Origin: Bacteroidales bacterium
GTDB lineage: Bacteria > Bacteroidota > Bacteroidia > Bacteroidales > UBA7960
Length of the DNA stretch: 39,412 bases
Direction of reading: 5' to 3'
Assembly (NCBI GenBank): GCA_003560165.1
Contig: PWJC01000085.1
Span: 1 to 39,412, forward strand
The notes beneath the pieces are model-generated. The model had not been told where the DNA came from, did not search any database, and saw only the letters and a list, made by a program, of their open reading frames with translations. The position numbers and the translations under genes were made by a program. The stretch's first letter is position 1. Each line of letters opens with the position of its first letter. Of this stretch, positions 1 to 7,540 are shown one piece after another.

Positions 1-176
1 GTACAGGTCAGAATAATCAGAAAATAGAACTTGAGTTCTTCATTTCCCAATAGTTGTTTGAACTGTCTTTTGATCAAAAAGTAATGCATCGTAAAACTTA
101 CACCGGCCAGCATCATGAATAGCATGCCCAGCAGCTTGCCAATGAGCCTCCATTGAATGTGTCTATGCTGGTGCAA
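1..176 (-). pseudogene. fragment of a second TrkH-like potassium transporter, cut by the window edge
   Basis: The minus-strand frame entering the window at its left edge reads HIQWRLIGKLLGMLFMMLAG and then VSFTMHYFLIKRQFKQLL, GNEELKFYF. This matches an internal stretch of the complete TrkH next door (residues about 243-290, with SFSLHYYVLKGQF and NEEFGFF), so it is a diverged paralogue rather than a copy. The frame is closed by a TGA at 183-185, only a few bases after the stop of trkH, so the N-terminal half of a TrkH is missing. The only start codons are a TTG at 176 without a clear ribosome binding site, and ATG codons inside the membrane segment. I read it as the remnant of a decayed or recombined second trkH. 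A new gene with an unusual N-terminus cannot be excluded because the rest lies outside. Confidence 0.5.
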
Positions 177-189
177 ATGATTTCAGGCT

Positions 190-1656
190 TTATTTCCTGT
201 AAAAACTGGGAGACAACAGCAACAGTACCGTAAATATTTCCAATCGCCCCAGTATCATAAACACACTAAGGACCCATTTGGCCCCGTGGGGGATGCCGGC
301 GTAGCTGTCGACGGGGCCTACATGGGCAATGGCCGGCCCCACATTGCCCAGGGTGGCCGCCGTTGCCCCGATTGCCGAGGCAAAATCGAGGCCGAACATG
401 GTCATTACGGCCGAGCCGGCCATGAACAGCAGCATGTAGGCAAGGAAAAAGGCCAGAAAATTATGGATGATGTCCGGGGGAATGGTTTTCTTGTTCACCC
501 TGACGGGGATCACGGCCATGGGGTGCAGCAGCCGCCTGAACTCGAGGCGGGAGTTTTTTACCAGCACCAGGATGCGGATCATTTTTAAGCCCCCCGCCGT
601 CGAACCGATGCATCCTCCGGTAAACATCAGCAGGAACAAAAAGAACCAGAGGTACCCGCTCCATTCCATATAATCGGTGGTGACAAAGCCGGTGGTGGTC
701 ACGATGGATACCACCTGGAACAGGCTTTTCCTGAATGTGGACTCCACCCCGGCCTGCTGGGAAAGCAGCAGGGCCAGAAAAAACAGGAGGGTGAATATAC
801 CCATGAGCTTCAAAAAGAATCCGAACTCTTCGTTGTGCAGGATTTTGCCAAACTGACCCTTCAGCACGTAATAATGCAGGGAAAAACTCGTGGCCCCCAG
901 GATCATAAACAACACGATCACATATTGGATATAAGACGAGTAGCCCGCGATGCTGTCGTTCTGTGTGGAGAACCCCCCGGTGGCCACGGTGCTGAAGGCG
1001 TGGTTCAGGCTGTGGAAAAAGTCCATGCCCCCCAGCATGAGCAGGGCGGTCTGAACCAGGGTAAGCCCCACATAGATCCCCCATAGCCGTTTGGCAGTTT
1101 GGGTGATGCGCGGATGTAGCCTGCTGGGGGTGGTGCCGGGCACCTCGGCCACGAACAGCTGCATGCCGCCCACCCCAAGTATCGGAAGGATGGCCAGGGT
1201 CAGCACGATGATGCCCATGCCTCCCAGCCAGTGGGTCATCGAGCGCCAGAACAGCAAGCCTTTCGACAGGGCCTCAATCTCGATCAAAATGGTTGCCCCG
1301 GTGGTGGCGATCCCCGAAGTGGCTTCAAAAAAGGCGTCTGAAAAAACAGGGATGGCCCCCGATATAAAAAAGGGGAGCGCCCCGAAAAAAGAAATACTCA
1401 GATAGGCCACCGTTACGATGAGGTAACCTTCCTTTTTGCCGATGTTTCGGTGGTCGTGGCGCCGGGTGGCCAATACCCCGGCCAGGCCCGATACCAACGT
1501 GATGCCAGCCGATATCAGCACGGAGCTGATGGTATGCGTTTCGCCGTAATAAACCGACCAGGGCAGGGACAACAGCATGAAGCCCGAGAGCATCATGACC
1601 AGAATGCCTGTAAACTTGATGATCAGCTTGACGTTTATCTCGGATTTTGCGGCCAT
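190..1656 (-). CDS. trkH: TrkH-type potassium uptake channel subunit
   Basis: Integral membrane subunit of a Trk/Ktr potassium uptake system; it forms the K+ pathway in the cytoplasmic membrane and is gated by the cytosolic TrkA protein. The 488 residues have the usual TrkH/KtrB length and the fourfold membrane-pore-membrane build. Selectivity-filter loops are visible near residues 113-121 (TSGIATTGA), 221-229 (FSTVATGGF), 317-324 (SIVTTTGF) and 429-441 (IGATAATLGNVGP). The conserved GGCIGSTAGGLKMIR segment is at about 347-361. The ATG at 1656 lies 2 bases after the trkA stop, so the two genes are almost certainly co-transcribed and translationally coupled, with trkA first. A fragment of a second TrkH follows the stop codon. 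Transport coupling (H+, Na+ or uniport) cannot be read from sequence. Confidence 0.95.
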   Translation of the reverse strand: MAAKSEINVKLIIKFTGILVMMLSGFMLLSLPWSVYYGETHTISSVLISAGITLVSGLAGVLATRRHDHRNIGKKEGYLIVTVAYLSISFFGALPFFISGAIPVFSDAFFEATSGIATTGATILIEIEALSKGLLFWRSMTHWLGGMGIIVLTLAILPILGVGGMQLFVAEVPGTTPSRLHPRITQTAKRLWGIYVGLTLVQTALLMLGGMDFFHSLNHAFSTVATGGFSTQNDSIAGYSSYIQYVIVLFMILGATSFSLHYYVLKGQFGKILHNEEFGFFLKLMGIFTLLFFLALLLSQQAGVESTFRKSLFQVVSIVTTTGFVTTDYMEWSGYLWFFLFLLMFTGGCIGSTAGGLKMIRILVLVKNSRLEFRRLLHPMAVIPVRVNKKTIPPDIIHNFLAFFLAYMLLFMAGSAVMTMFGLDFASAIGATAATLGNVGPAIAHVGPVDSYAGIPHGAKWVLSVFMILGRLEIFTVLLLLSPSFYRK

Positions 1657-1658
1657 GC

Positions 1659-3008
1659 TCAGGACTTGCTTTGAAACATCCTGTCAACCCCGTCAAAGGC
1701 CTCGGGCAGGGCGAATACCACCACCCTGTCGCCGACTTCCACCTGCATGTCGCCACGGGCTATGTGCCCCTCATCGTTACGTATGACCCCCCCGATGATG
1801 GCTTGTTTCGGGAATTTCAGCTTGTTGATGGGCTTTTTTGTAATGCGCGACCCCGGTTTGGCCACAAATTCAAACACTTCGGCATCGACGCTGGTAAGGC
1901 ACTTGGTAGACAAGACCTCTGCGGTCATGGTGAAGCGGATGATGTAGCTGGCCGTGGCCAGCTTTTTGTTGATGATGGTGTCGATGCCAATGCTTTGGGA
2001 GATTTCGATGAAGTCGATGTTCTCGACCAGGGCGATCGTTTTTTTTACCCCATACCTGCGGGCCAGGAGGCAGGTAAGGATGTTGGTCTCGGAGTTGTCG
2101 GTAACCGATACAAAGGCGTCCATCATCGATACGCTCTCGCTTTCCAGCAATTGGATGTGGCGGGCATCGCCGTTGATGACGAGGGTCGATTGGAGTATGT
2201 CGGTAAGTTCACTGGCCCGGTCCGGGTCCATCTCGAAGAGCTTTACGTTGAATTTCTTTTCAAGAGCCAGGGCGGCCTGGCTTCCGACGGCGCCCCCGCC
2301 CACGATCATCACATGGTTGATGTCGAAGCGCTTTTTGCCGCTCAGCTCAAGCAAATGCTCAATGCCCGATGGCTTGGTCACCACATAGGCCAGATCGCCT
2401 TCCCGGAACACATCCCCCCCTTTGGGAATGATGGTCCGGGCGCGGCGGTGTATCGAAACTGCCCGGTATTTCAACCCTTCGAACTCTTCGGCGATCTCCT
2501 TGAGGGACTTTCCGATGACCGGTGCCTCCTTTTCCAGCTTAACGAGCATCAGCGAGAGTTTTTCCCCGCTAAAATCGAAGATCTCTGCCGCAGCCGTATT
2601 TGTCAGCAAATTGGCGATCTCATCGGCGGCAATCTTTTCGGGAGAAACCAGGTAGTCGATGCCCAGTTCCTTGTAAAGTTCCTTGCAACGATCTGTCAGG
2701 TATTCGGGCTCGTTGACCTTGGCGATGCATTTTTTTGCCCCCAGCTTTTTGGCCAGCAGGCCGGTAAGCAGGTTGAGCCTTGCGTCGTAATGGGCGCTGA
2801 TGAGGAGGTCGGCCCGCCGGACATTCGCATTTTTGAGCACCTGTATCGATGTGGAATCGCCCACCAGGGTCAACAGGTCGGAGTGGGCCTCAATCAGCTT
2901 CAGAAAGGTTTTGCTGGGGGCCACCAGGGTTACGTTGTGGTTTTCGCCCGAAAGCAATTCGGCAAGATGCAATGCTATTTCGCTGTCGCCAGTGATGATG
3001 ATGTTCAT
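1659..3008 (-). CDS. trkA: TrkA, NAD-binding regulatory subunit of potassium uptake
   Basis: Cytosolic peripheral subunit that binds NAD(H) and nucleotides and gates TrkH. The 449-residue protein has two tandem RCK units, each a Rossmann TrkA-N domain followed by a TrkA-C domain. The second Rossmann motif is intact (GGGAVG, residues 237-242, followed by an acidic FEMD strand end). The first is degenerate: GDSEIA at 7-12 replaces the usual GxGxxG, so it may bind ligand weakly. I chose the ATG at 3008 because AGGAGA lies just upstream, MNIIITGD is the normal TrkA N-terminus, and a TATATTTG promoter element (3043-3050) falls inside the longer 470-residue reading. It is the first gene of the trkA-trkH operon. 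Confidence 0.94.
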   Translation of the reverse strand: MNIIITGDSEIALHLAELLSGENHNVTLVAPSKTFLKLIEAHSDLLTLVGDSTSIQVLKNANVRRADLLISAHYDARLNLLTGLLAKKLGAKKCIAKVNEPEYLTDRCKELYKELGIDYLVSPEKIAADEIANLLTNTAAAEIFDFSGEKLSLMLVKLEKEAPVIGKSLKEIAEEFEGLKYRAVSIHRRARTIIPKGGDVFREGDLAYVVTKPSGIEHLLELSGKKRFDINHVMIVGGGAVGSQAALALEKKFNVKLFEMDPDRASELTDILQSTLVINGDARHIQLLESESVSMMDAFVSVTDNSETNILTCLLARRYGVKKTIALVENIDFIEISQSIGIDTIINKKLATASYIIRFTMTAEVLSTKCLTSVDAEVFEFVAKPGSRITKKPINKLKFPKQAIIGGVIRNDEGHIARGDMQVEVGDRVVVFALPEAFDGVDRMFQSKS

Positions 3009-3042
3009 GAGCTCTCCTTTTTTTTCAGCGGTATACGCTATG

Positions 3043-3050
3043 CAAATATA
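3043..3050 (-). promoter_or_regulatory. Bacteroidota-type -7 element upstream of trkA
   Basis: TATATTTG on the minus strand matches TAnnTTTG, the -7 consensus of Bacteroidota primary sigma promoters. Its downstream end is 34 bases before the chosen trkA ATG. No convincing TTTG -33 box is seen 19 bases upstream. Match plus position only. Confidence 0.45.
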
Positions 3051-3109
3051 CTCGGTTTCGCTGATCCGCATGCAGCCTCAGCTGCAAATTGCACCGGGCG
3101 GAGGAAGAT

Positions 3110-4486
3110 TTATTCCCGTGGCGTAGAGGCTTTGCGCAGATCCCTTTTGATCATTTCTTCCATGGCCTCAAGGGCCTCGGCGGGCTCCAGCCCCGATACC
3201 ACCATCCGCTTGCCGCGGTAAAGGTTCAGACTGCCCGCGGGGGTGCCCAGCAAGCCGTAATTGGCTTCGGCTATTTCGCCTGGGCCGTTGACAGCACAGC
3301 CCATAACGGCGATTTTTCTCCCCGGCATTTCCGGCAGCCGTTTGCGGAGCTCACCGATCACCTCCCTGATGTTGAAGTTGCATCGCGCACAGCCCGGGCA
3401 TACAACGAACTCTGTGGCGGTGCTTTTCAGCCCGCAGGCCTGCATCAGCGATTCTGCAACCGCAACAGGGAAGCGGGGGTCGGATATGCCGGGGGTGTGG
3501 AGGTCGAAATCACTCAGCTTGCCCCCGAGCAAAAGGGGGGCGCATTCGGCAACAATACGGGCAATCAGCCCGTCTTTGTTATTGCCGGTATAGGTCATTC
3601 CCGATGCCTCCGATTGCGGTGTCCGGGCAAAGCGGTAGTTGCTGCGAAGTGCTTTGGCAAAGGCTATTTCGGCCTCGGGGGGGTCGGTCAGGCTGGCCCG
3701 GAAGGTGGCTCCAATACCATCCTGCAGCAAAAGGATGATGCCCAGGGCCGATTTAACGCGTCCGCTGATCCCTTCACCGGCTTCGGTAACCCCGGTATGC
3801 ATCGGAAACTGCAGCTTCTCCTTTTTCATCCGCTCGGCCATCAGCCGGTATGCCCTGATGGTGGTCAGGGGATCGCTGGCCTTCAGGGAAACCACGATCC
3901 GGTAAAACCCCAGATCGGTCAGGGCCTGTAAAAACTCCATGGTGACTTCCACCATGGCCTCAGCTCCCCGGCCGTAACTGGCGATCACATGCTGTGGAAG
4001 CGAAGCAGCGTTGGTGCCTATCCGGATGGCTGTGCCGTATTCCCTGCATACACCGGTCAGGGGTTTCAGCCGTGAGCGGATGATCTCCTGTGCCTTAAGG
4101 CGATCCTGTTGCCCTGAACAAATCGTGCCGGACGCGCGGGGGGTATAGTTGCCCGGGTTGATACGGACCTTATCGGCGATGCGGGCAGCCTGCAGAGACA
4201 GTGTAGCGGAAAAATGAACGTCGGCGATCAGGGGTTGGTGAAATCCGGACTGCTTCAGCCCCTTTTTAAGCTGCCCGAGCGCATGGACGGCTGCTTTGTC
4301 GGGAATCCCGATCCGCATATAGTCGGCGCCTGCTTCGAATGCGCGGATGCATTGAGCCAGTGTGGCCTTTACGTCGTGGGCCGGAGTGTCGGTCATCGAT
4401 TGCACCCGGATGGGAAAATTCCCTCCCAGGGGTACCCCTCCGATATCCACAACAGCAGCAGAAGTCCCTGTGTTTGCCATGACCAT
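3110..4486 (-). CDS. ispG: 4-hydroxy-3-methylbut-2-enyl diphosphate synthase (IspG/GcpE), atypical
   Basis: Iron-sulfur enzyme of the MEP isoprenoid pathway that reduces MEcPP to HMBPP. An N-terminal TIM barrel (RVQSMT at 27-32, RIGIP at 58-62, ADVHF at 88-92, RINPGNY at 108-114, GVTEAGEG at 232-239) is followed by a C-terminal [4Fe-4S] domain with C363, C366 and C397 and the ligand E404 (in MGCAVNGPGE). At 458 residues it is longer than the usual short bacterial form (about 350-420) but shorter than the large plant/Bacteroidota form (over 600). About 60 extra residues sit at roughly 284-345, between barrel and cluster domain, where the large form has its extra domain. TNAASL (158-163) and IGATFR (258-263) replace what I recall as TNHGSL and GDTIR in relatives. 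It stands alone here, 79 bases from the next gene. Identity is secure; full activity is not. Confidence 0.9.
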   Translation of the reverse strand: MVMANTGTSAAVVDIGGVPLGGNFPIRVQSMTDTPAHDVKATLAQCIRAFEAGADYMRIGIPDKAAVHALGQLKKGLKQSGFHQPLIADVHFSATLSLQAARIADKVRINPGNYTPRASGTICSGQQDRLKAQEIIRSRLKPLTGVCREYGTAIRIGTNAASLPQHVIASYGRGAEAMVEVTMEFLQALTDLGFYRIVVSLKASDPLTTIRAYRLMAERMKKEKLQFPMHTGVTEAGEGISGRVKSALGIILLLQDGIGATFRASLTDPPEAEIAFAKALRSNYRFARTPQSEASGMTYTGNNKDGLIARIVAECAPLLLGGKLSDFDLHTPGISDPRFPVAVAESLMQACGLKSTATEFVVCPGCARCNFNIREVIGELRKRLPEMPGRKIAVMGCAVNGPGEIAEANYGLLGTPAGSLNLYRGKRMVVSGLEPAEALEAMEEMIKRDLRKASTPRE

Positions 4487-4565
4487 AAACTTATATCTGA
4501 AGCTGCCGGTCTTGGGCCGGCGGGCTCAGGTTTGACGGATCTGCCTTCATGGATGGCCGTGGGGT

Positions 4566-5807
4566 TTACTGCCTGAGCATGCCACTGACCCTTTCCAGCT
4601 TGCCGTCCACCTCTGCCGGTTCCAGGTTCAGGATATGAGCGGCCAGGGGATAAAGGTCGACCAGTTCGAAGGCCGGGTGCAGGTGATGCTCCCTGAAGGC
4701 CGGGCCTATGGCATAAAAAATGGTATGCATGTCTTTTTTGGCGTTGTCCCAGCCATGTCCTCCGCCGGTATAGAAGCCGGGAGAGGGTTCTCCCCAGCCT
4801 AAATTCCAGGTCGAATCGGCCATGACCACCAGGTCGAGGGTCCGGGGATTGTGGCCGAATTTCAGCCTCTCGGGCAATTCGCCCGTTTTCCAGACATAGA
4901 GGTTCCCGACGTTTTTCAGGATGTTGTATATGCTGTCGGTCATACCTTCTACCGGCCGCCACATCATGGTCGGGTTCCCTCCGAAGGCTGTTTCCAGCCA
5001 GTCGCGATCAATGTATTCCGACAGGTCGATATACCTTTCGGTGCTTCTTTCGGTCATGCCATGGTCGGAAGTGACGATCAGGTTTACCCGGTCGGCAATG
5101 GGGAGCTCCCTGATCTTTTGCAGAAGCACCCCCACCAGGCTGTCAAGCTCCATGACGAGGGCATCGATCTCGGGGCTGTCTGGTCCGGTGCGGTGGCCTT
5201 GTCCGTCGGGCTCATTAAAGTAGAACGTGATCAACCGGGGCCTCATCACCACGGGGAGCTGAAGCCAGTGTATTACGGTATCTATCCTGGCGGCAAAGGG
5301 ATCTGTTGTATTGTATTCTTTCCAGTAGCTGGGTTGTATACCCTGTACCGGGGCCTCCGACCCCACCCAGAAATAAGAGGCGGAGACCATCCCCTGCTTT
5401 TCGGCGGTGACCCAGATGGGCTCTCCACCGTAAAAGATCCCGTTCTCGACGGCATCGCGGTCGCGCATGCGGTAAGTCATGTCGAGCTCGGGGCAGTAAA
5501 AGTTGTTGTTGACAATGCCATGGTTGTCGGGATGCAATCCCGTTGCCATGGTATAATGGTTTGGAAAGGTGTTGGTCGGAAAGCTGGGAACCACATATTC
5601 GGCTTTAACCCCATTCAAGGCAATGTAATCCAGATTGGGGGTGTGGACCCGGTCTGCGTAGTCCCAGCGGAAGCCATCCATCGACAACATGATCAGATAG
5701 GTCTCCTGCCGGTCGCCGGGTCGCCCGTTGTTGCACTGGGTGAAGGATATAAGCAATAAGAGGGCAATAAGGGCTGTGGTGGCTTTAAGAATGGATTTCT
5801 TTTGCAT
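4566..5807 (-). CDS. secreted nucleotide pyrophosphatase/phosphodiesterase family enzyme
   Basis: Member of the alkaline phosphatase superfamily, NPP branch: two-zinc hydrolases that cleave phosphodiester or pyrophosphate bonds outside the cytoplasm. The 413-residue protein opens with a basic, hydrophobic export signal (residues 1-24) ending at C25. The FTQC sequence is only a weak lipobox, so either a lipoprotein or a simple periplasmic protein is possible. Metal and catalytic residues visible are D44 (MDGFRW), the nucleophile T80 in TFPNHY, D201 and H205 (DGQGH), D248 and H249 (SDHGM), and a late GGGHGW histidine. The likely role is scavenging phosphate or nucleosides from nucleotides or phosphodiesters; the substrate cannot be told. 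It is monocistronic, divergent from rseC, with a TAnnTTTG element upstream. Confidence 0.88.
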   Translation of the reverse strand: MQKKSILKATTALIALLLLISFTQCNNGRPGDRQETYLIMLSMDGFRWDYADRVHTPNLDYIALNGVKAEYVVPSFPTNTFPNHYTMATGLHPDNHGIVNNNFYCPELDMTYRMRDRDAVENGIFYGGEPIWVTAEKQGMVSASYFWVGSEAPVQGIQPSYWKEYNTTDPFAARIDTVIHWLQLPVVMRPRLITFYFNEPDGQGHRTGPDSPEIDALVMELDSLVGVLLQKIRELPIADRVNLIVTSDHGMTERSTERYIDLSEYIDRDWLETAFGGNPTMMWRPVEGMTDSIYNILKNVGNLYVWKTGELPERLKFGHNPRTLDLVVMADSTWNLGWGEPSPGFYTGGGHGWDNAKKDMHTIFYAIGPAFREHHLHPAFELVDLYPLAAHILNLEPAEVDGKLERVSGMLRQ

Positions 5808-5838
5808 CGTCGAAGCTTATTAAAAATAGTTGTTTGTG

Positions 5839-5846
5839 CAAAAGTA
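5839..5846 (-). promoter_or_regulatory. -7 element upstream of the NPP-family gene
   Basis: TACTTTTG on the minus strand fits TAnnTTTG and ends 31 bases before the ATG at 5807. No clear -33 box was found. Inferred from motif and spacing. Confidence 0.4.
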
Positions 5847-5928
5847 ATGCTTTTCGGATTGGTATTGCCTAAAAAGTCATGGAAACAAACCCCACCGGAT
5901 GAACGATTATGTGTATTTTTGTGGCAGC

Positions 5929-6375
5929 ATGTCGACCAACACTGCACATCATATCCGCCATCCGGGAGTGGTGGAAAAAATTGAAACGGCCAGGGTTTTT
6001 GTTCGTATCCGTTCCCAGGCTGGCTGCGGTCATTGCCAGGCCAGGGGTCATTGCGGGATGGCCGAGTCGGTAGACAAAATCGTGGAGGTAGACACTCCGG
6101 AGGCAGGAAGCTACTCTGCGGGCCAGGCCGTGGAGGTTTTCCTTTCCTATTCGCTGGGATACAAAGCCCTGATGCTTGGGTATATTGTTCCCCTGCTTCT
6201 TTTACTGAGTGTTTTGTTTGCCGTGGCATTGACCACCAAAAACGAGGGCCTGGCGGCATTGTCGGCCGTATTGCTCATGCTGCCCTACTATGCGGTGCTC
6301 TATCACCACAGGGACCGTTTGCGGAAAACCTTCCACTTCCGGTTGCGTCCTGCCCCGAAACCCGAAAATTGTTAA
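5929..6375 (+). CDS. rseC: RseC/SoxR-reducing system family membrane protein
   Basis: Small membrane protein of the RseC family, commonly found beside rnf/rsx genes and thought to assist the electron-transfer complex or redox signalling. From the ATG at 5929 it has 148 residues: a cytosolic head with the cysteine motif CxxCx5C (C33, C36, C42), an RseC beta-rich domain, two membrane helices (roughly 80-97 and 105-122) and a basic tail. A longer start at 5899 adds ten residues; I prefer 5929 because family members begin shortly before the GVVEKI strand. It lies 263 bases upstream of rnfB on the same strand, matching the rseC-rnfBCDGEA order of many Bacteroidota. Neither start has a clear ribosome binding site. 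Confidence 0.85.
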   Translation: MSTNTAHHIRHPGVVEKIETARVFVRIRSQAGCGHCQARGHCGMAESVDKIVEVDTPEAGSYSAGQAVEVFLSYSLGYKALMLGYIVPLLLLLSVLFAVALTTKNEGLAALSAVLLMLPYYAVLYHHRDRLRKTFHFRLRPAPKPENC

Positions 6376-6637
6376 CTGTTTATCAACCAGCAAATTTAGA
6401 TATATTCTAAACAATATTGTATGTGGCTGACAATCAGTTATTTTCTGTTTATGTGTATGGATAGGCAGGCTCAGGCTGTTGAGAGACAGTTTGTTGCCAC
6501 TCTTTAAAAATCCTCCCCGATACCATGGGGGTTTCATTATGTTTTCTATTTTTGCCAGTGTTAAATTCGTAACTGCTTAACAATTCAGGTTTACGGATTT
6601 ATCCGGTTGTTTGCATTCTGTAACAAAACTCTGAATC
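6376..6637. other. rseC-rnfB intergenic region
   Basis: No gene is seen in these 262 bases. They hold a perfect inverted repeat TTTAGA-TATAT-TCTAAA (6395-6411), an interrupted CCCC/GGGG stem near 6516-6534 that could be a weak terminator or attenuator, and a TATTTTTG promoter element (6547-6554). The length suggests rnfB has its own promoter in addition to read-through from rseC. Confidence 0.4.
6547..6554 (+). promoter_or_regulatory. candidate -7 element for the rnf operon
   Basis: TATTTTTG fits TAnnTTTG on the plus strand, 83 bases before the rnfB GTG. It would give a leader of roughly 75 bases. No -33 box is evident at the expected spacing. Confidence 0.38.
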
Positions 6638-7513
6638 GTGAACGAATTTTTTAATGAAACCACCTTGCTTTCTGTCGCTTCGCTGGTTGCTATCGGAAGT
6701 GTGGCAGCCGTTGTGCTGTATGTGGTGGCCCAGAAATTCAAGGTTATTGAGGATCCGCGCATTGACCAGGTAGAGGATCTGTTGCCCGGGGCCAATTGCG
6801 GTGGTTGCGGGCTGGCGGGATGCCGGGCCCTGGCTGAGGCCATCGTAAGGGAAGAGCGTCTTGAAGGTTTTTACTGCCCACCGGGTGGCAATCAGGTTAT
6901 GCAGGAGATTGCCGAAGCCCTGGGTTGGGAAGCCGGTGAGCAGACTCCCATGATCGCCGTTGTGCGATGCAGCGGCAGCCGGGAACTGTCGCCGCCGAAA
7001 GTAAACTATGAAGGAGCCATGACCTGTGCTTTTGCCCACAACTTGTTCACGGGCGAGGGGGGCTGCCCCTACGGTTGCCTTGGCTGCGGCGATTGTATGC
7101 GGGCCTGCCAGTTCGATGCCATGTACATGGACCGCCAAACCGGGCTGCCTGTTATTCTCGACGACAAATGCGTAGCCTGCGAAGCCTGCGTAAAGGAATG
7201 CCCCCGCGACATCATTGAGATGCGCAAAAAAGGCAAGAAAGACCGTCGGATCTTTGTTTCGTGCATCAACATGGAGAAGGGCGGTGTGGCGCGCAGAAAC
7301 TGTAAGGTGGCTTGCATTGGCTGCGGGAAGTGCGTAAAGGAATGCAGGTTCGACGCCATTGTTTTCGAAAACAACCTGGCCTATATCGATTTTGCCAAAT
7401 GCACCCTGTGCCGCAAATGCCCGCCGGTTTGCCCCACAAACGCCATCCACGAACTGAATTTTCCTCCCAGAAAACCAAAGGCAGGCAAGGAGGATGCCCC
7501 GGCACAGGCATAG
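6638..7513 (+). CDS. rnfB: RnfB, iron-sulfur subunit of the Rnf complex
   Basis: Subunit of the membrane Rnf complex, which couples electron transfer between ferredoxin and NAD+ to Na+ or H+ pumping. RnfB is the entry or exit point for ferredoxin electrons. The 291 residues start with a membrane anchor (about 10-30), then the 4Fe-4S motif C54, C57, C62, C80 in [12 protein letters not shown], then several ferredoxin-type CxxCxxCxxxC(P) clusters between about 145 and 275 (for example [40 protein letters not shown]). Translation begins at a GTG; no nearby ATG preserves the anchor. First gene of rnfBCDGEA, 27 bases before rnfC. Confidence 0.95.
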   Translation: MNEFFNETTLLSVASLVAIGSVAAVVLYVVAQKFKVIEDPRIDQVEDLLPGANCGGCGLAGCRALAEAIVREERLEGFYCPPGGNQVMQEIAEALGWEAGEQTPMIAVVRCSGSRELSPPKVNYEGAMTCAFAHNLFTGEGGCPYGCLGCGDCMRACQFDAMYMDRQTGLPVILDDKCVACEACVKECPRDIIEMRKKGKKDRRIFVSCINMEKGGVARRNCKVACIGCGKCVKECRFDAIVFENNLAYIDFAKCTLCRKCPPVCPTNAIHELNFPPRKPKAGKEDAPAQA

Positions 7514-7540
7514 GGAACTGGCCCCGGCACAGTCAGGCTC

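Noticed and set aside
1647-3221. Plus-strand open frame of 524 codons opposite trkA
   Set aside because: Antisense shadow in GC-rich sequence. The minus-strand TrkA is an unmistakable family member and the shadow protein shows no known domain.
5914-5921. TATTTTTG promoter-like motif before rseC
   Set aside because: It ends only 7 bases before the chosen ATG (5929) and lies inside the longer reading from 5899, which leaves almost no leader. Kept as possible coincidence.
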